Assembly: GCA_028692205.1 (NCBI GenBank)
Contig: JAQUXV010000093.1
Location: forward strand, 1 to 8,786
Length of the DNA stretch: 8,786 nt
Direction: 5' to 3'
From: Eubacteriales bacterium
Lineage (GTDB): Bacteria; Bacillota_A; Clostridia; Christensenellales; Aristaeellaceae
A program made the position numbers and the translations under genes. Under the pieces are notes generated by a model. That model was given only the letters and a program-made list of their open reading frames with translations, did not search any database and had not been told where the DNA came from. Position 1 is the first letter of the stretch. Every line of letters starts with the position of its first letter. Shown in pieces: positions 7,940 to 8,786 of this stretch.

Positions 7940-7980
7940 TTTGCAGCCGATGACGTTTTATACACGTCATCGGCTGCAAA
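7940..7980. terminator. Long perfect hairpin between convergent genes
   Basis: The 17 bases at 7940-7956 (beginning TTTGCAGCCGATGACG) are exactly complementary to 7964-7980, with a 7-base loop. It lies 31 bases after the PepSY stop, between convergent genes, so a bidirectional terminator is the simplest role. Neither strand has a clear T-run after the stem, which is unusual, so a structural, RNA-protective or repeat-element role remains possible. Confidence 0.55.
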
Positions 7981-8017
7981 CAATAAGAAGTATATTGAGA
8001 CCTGTTCCTTAAACCGA

Positions 8018-8066
8018 CATCCGCCTCTTTGTTTTGCCAATCAATTATCTACATCGCACGCGGATG
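8018..8066. repeat. Short inverted repeat after the MBL/lamin-tail gene
   Basis: CATCCGC (8018-8024) and GCGGATG (8060-8066) are exact complements separated by 35 bases, within the 182-base convergent gap. With so long a loop it is a weak signal. No other gene or RNA is apparent in 7909-8090 apart from the perfect hairpin. Confidence 0.25.
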
Positions 8067-8090
8067 AGCTATGGATCGATTGTACTTGCT

Positions 8091-8786
8091 TTACAGGAAG
8101 CGAGACAGCTCACTGCTATACCTGTCGTATAAGACGCCAACATCATCTTTTTCGGCATGCCAGACTTTTTTATCGTTCCATATCAAGTCCCCCTCTCCAT
8201 CGGTACAGGCTATAGTTAGAATTTGGCCTGCATTCATAACCGTACCCTGTGGAAATACATAAACCTCCGACCCTCTTTGCGAGAAAATCATGTACCCGGA
8301 TATATCCATTTCGGTGCCGTTATTGATCAACGTGATCGTCTGTGCATTCTTGTCTATTTCCACAATCTCAATATCCGCGTTGGGGCTTGGTGGTTGGGGG
8401 CTGGAGATTTTTATCTCGCCGGATGCGCTGACGCGCAGAAGTGCGCCGCGGGTGAAGCCCTCCGTTACCAAAACTCGAGCGCCGTCAAACAATGAGGTCA
8501 CTCTCTCGTTCGCCGAATCGGCATCCTCAACCGTACTCGTAGATATCACTGCGATCTTTGGGGAAACAGCCGCCGCAAACATCTGGCTTGTCGCATCCGG
8601 ATTGCCATGATTGCCCACCTTTAAAACATCCGCCTGTAAATCCACGCCCGCGGCCAGCAGAGTCCCCTCCTCGGCAAACTGCATATCTCCGGTAAACAGA
8701 AACGATCTCCCGTTCGCACCAAGGCGCAGCACCAGTGAGTTGTCATTATCGTCTTCACTATTGTATACCACAGGGCCAAGCACATC
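8091..8786 (-). CDS. Metallo-beta-lactamase-fold / lamin-tail domain protein, 5' end outside the window
   Basis: The last 231 residues of a larger protein; the frame runs on past the right edge, so the true start and any signal peptide are not visible. The first part (about 1-120 of the fragment) matches the C-terminal portion of ComEC-like MBL-fold hydrolases: SLVLRLGANGRSFLFTGDM with the GD motif, then AADVLKVG-type strand ADVLKVGNHGNPDATS, then AVSPKIAVIS. A Pro/Ser linker (about 128-135) leads to a lamin-tail domain (about 136-230) with IEIVEID, LINNGTEMDISGYMI, VYVFPQGTVMNAGQILTIA, GDLIWNDKKVWH and VGVLYD. Such tails are known in secreted bacterial nucleases and other surface proteins. 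The usual HHGS is NHGN here, and no GHP-type motif follows, so metal binding may differ from ComEC. The gene is convergent with the PepSY gene. It may be extracellular, but the substrate is unknown. Confidence 0.85.
   Translation of the reverse strand, partial: DVLGPVVYNSEDDNDNSLVLRLGANGRSFLFTGDMQFAEEGTLLAAGVDLQADVLKVGNHGNPDATSQMFAAAVSPKIAVISTSTVEDADSANERVTSLFDGARVLVTEGFTRGALLRVSASGEIKISSPQPPSPNADIEIVEIDKNAQTITLINNGTEMDISGYMIFSQRGSEVYVFPQGTVMNAGQILTIACTDGEGDLIWNDKKVWHAEKDDVGVLYDRYSSELSRFL

Noticed and set aside
8018..8066. CATCCGC/GCGGATG as the terminator of the MBL/lamin-tail gene
   Set aside because: Seven base pairs with a 35-base loop and no T-run on the minus strand are too weak for a terminator call; listed only as a low-confidence inverted repeat.

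Overview
The window reads as low-to-middle GC Firmicutes DNA, most likely an anaerobic Clostridia-type gut or environmental bacterium. The basis is strong AGGAGG-type ribosome binding sites, several TTG starts chosen by those sites, a TnpW plus large serine recombinase pair, a split pair of short CHR transporters, an OmpR/EnvZ-type two-component system, and secreted PepSY, NAGPA and lamin-tail proteins. No rRNA, tRNA, CRISPR array or IS element was seen.

Layout. (1) 36-2010, minus strand: a mobile-element integration module made of a small TnpW-like gene overlapping a large serine recombinase. It ends in a clear intrinsic terminator at 36-73. A second terminator hairpin (1973-2010) lies just upstream of tnpW and either ends the chrA transcript or acts as an attenuator. 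(2) 2098-3229, minus: two overlapping short chrA (CHR family) genes forming a two-subunit anion transporter. (3) 3330-5355, minus: an overlapping response regulator and histidine kinase pair. (4) 5518-7908, plus: a divergent group encoding a membrane-anchored NAGPA (phosphodiester glycosidase) protein, a small two-helix membrane protein, and a secreted protein with three PepSY repeats and acidic linkers. (5) 8091 to the right edge, minus: the 3' part of a metallo-beta-lactamase-fold / lamin-tail protein, convergent with the PepSY gene. A long perfect hairpin lies between the two.

The most interesting signal is regulatory. A heptamer TTYTCAT occurs as pairs with an 11-base period (4-base gap), the geometry expected for an OmpR-family dimer. 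One pair faces the response regulator gene, one faces the NAGPA gene from the same intergenic region, and a third, weaker pair lies upstream of the PepSY gene. This suggests that the two-component system controls itself and its divergent cell-envelope genes as a local regulon. The link is an inference from the sequence; no binding data were available. The ends of the mobile element cannot be fixed from this window.
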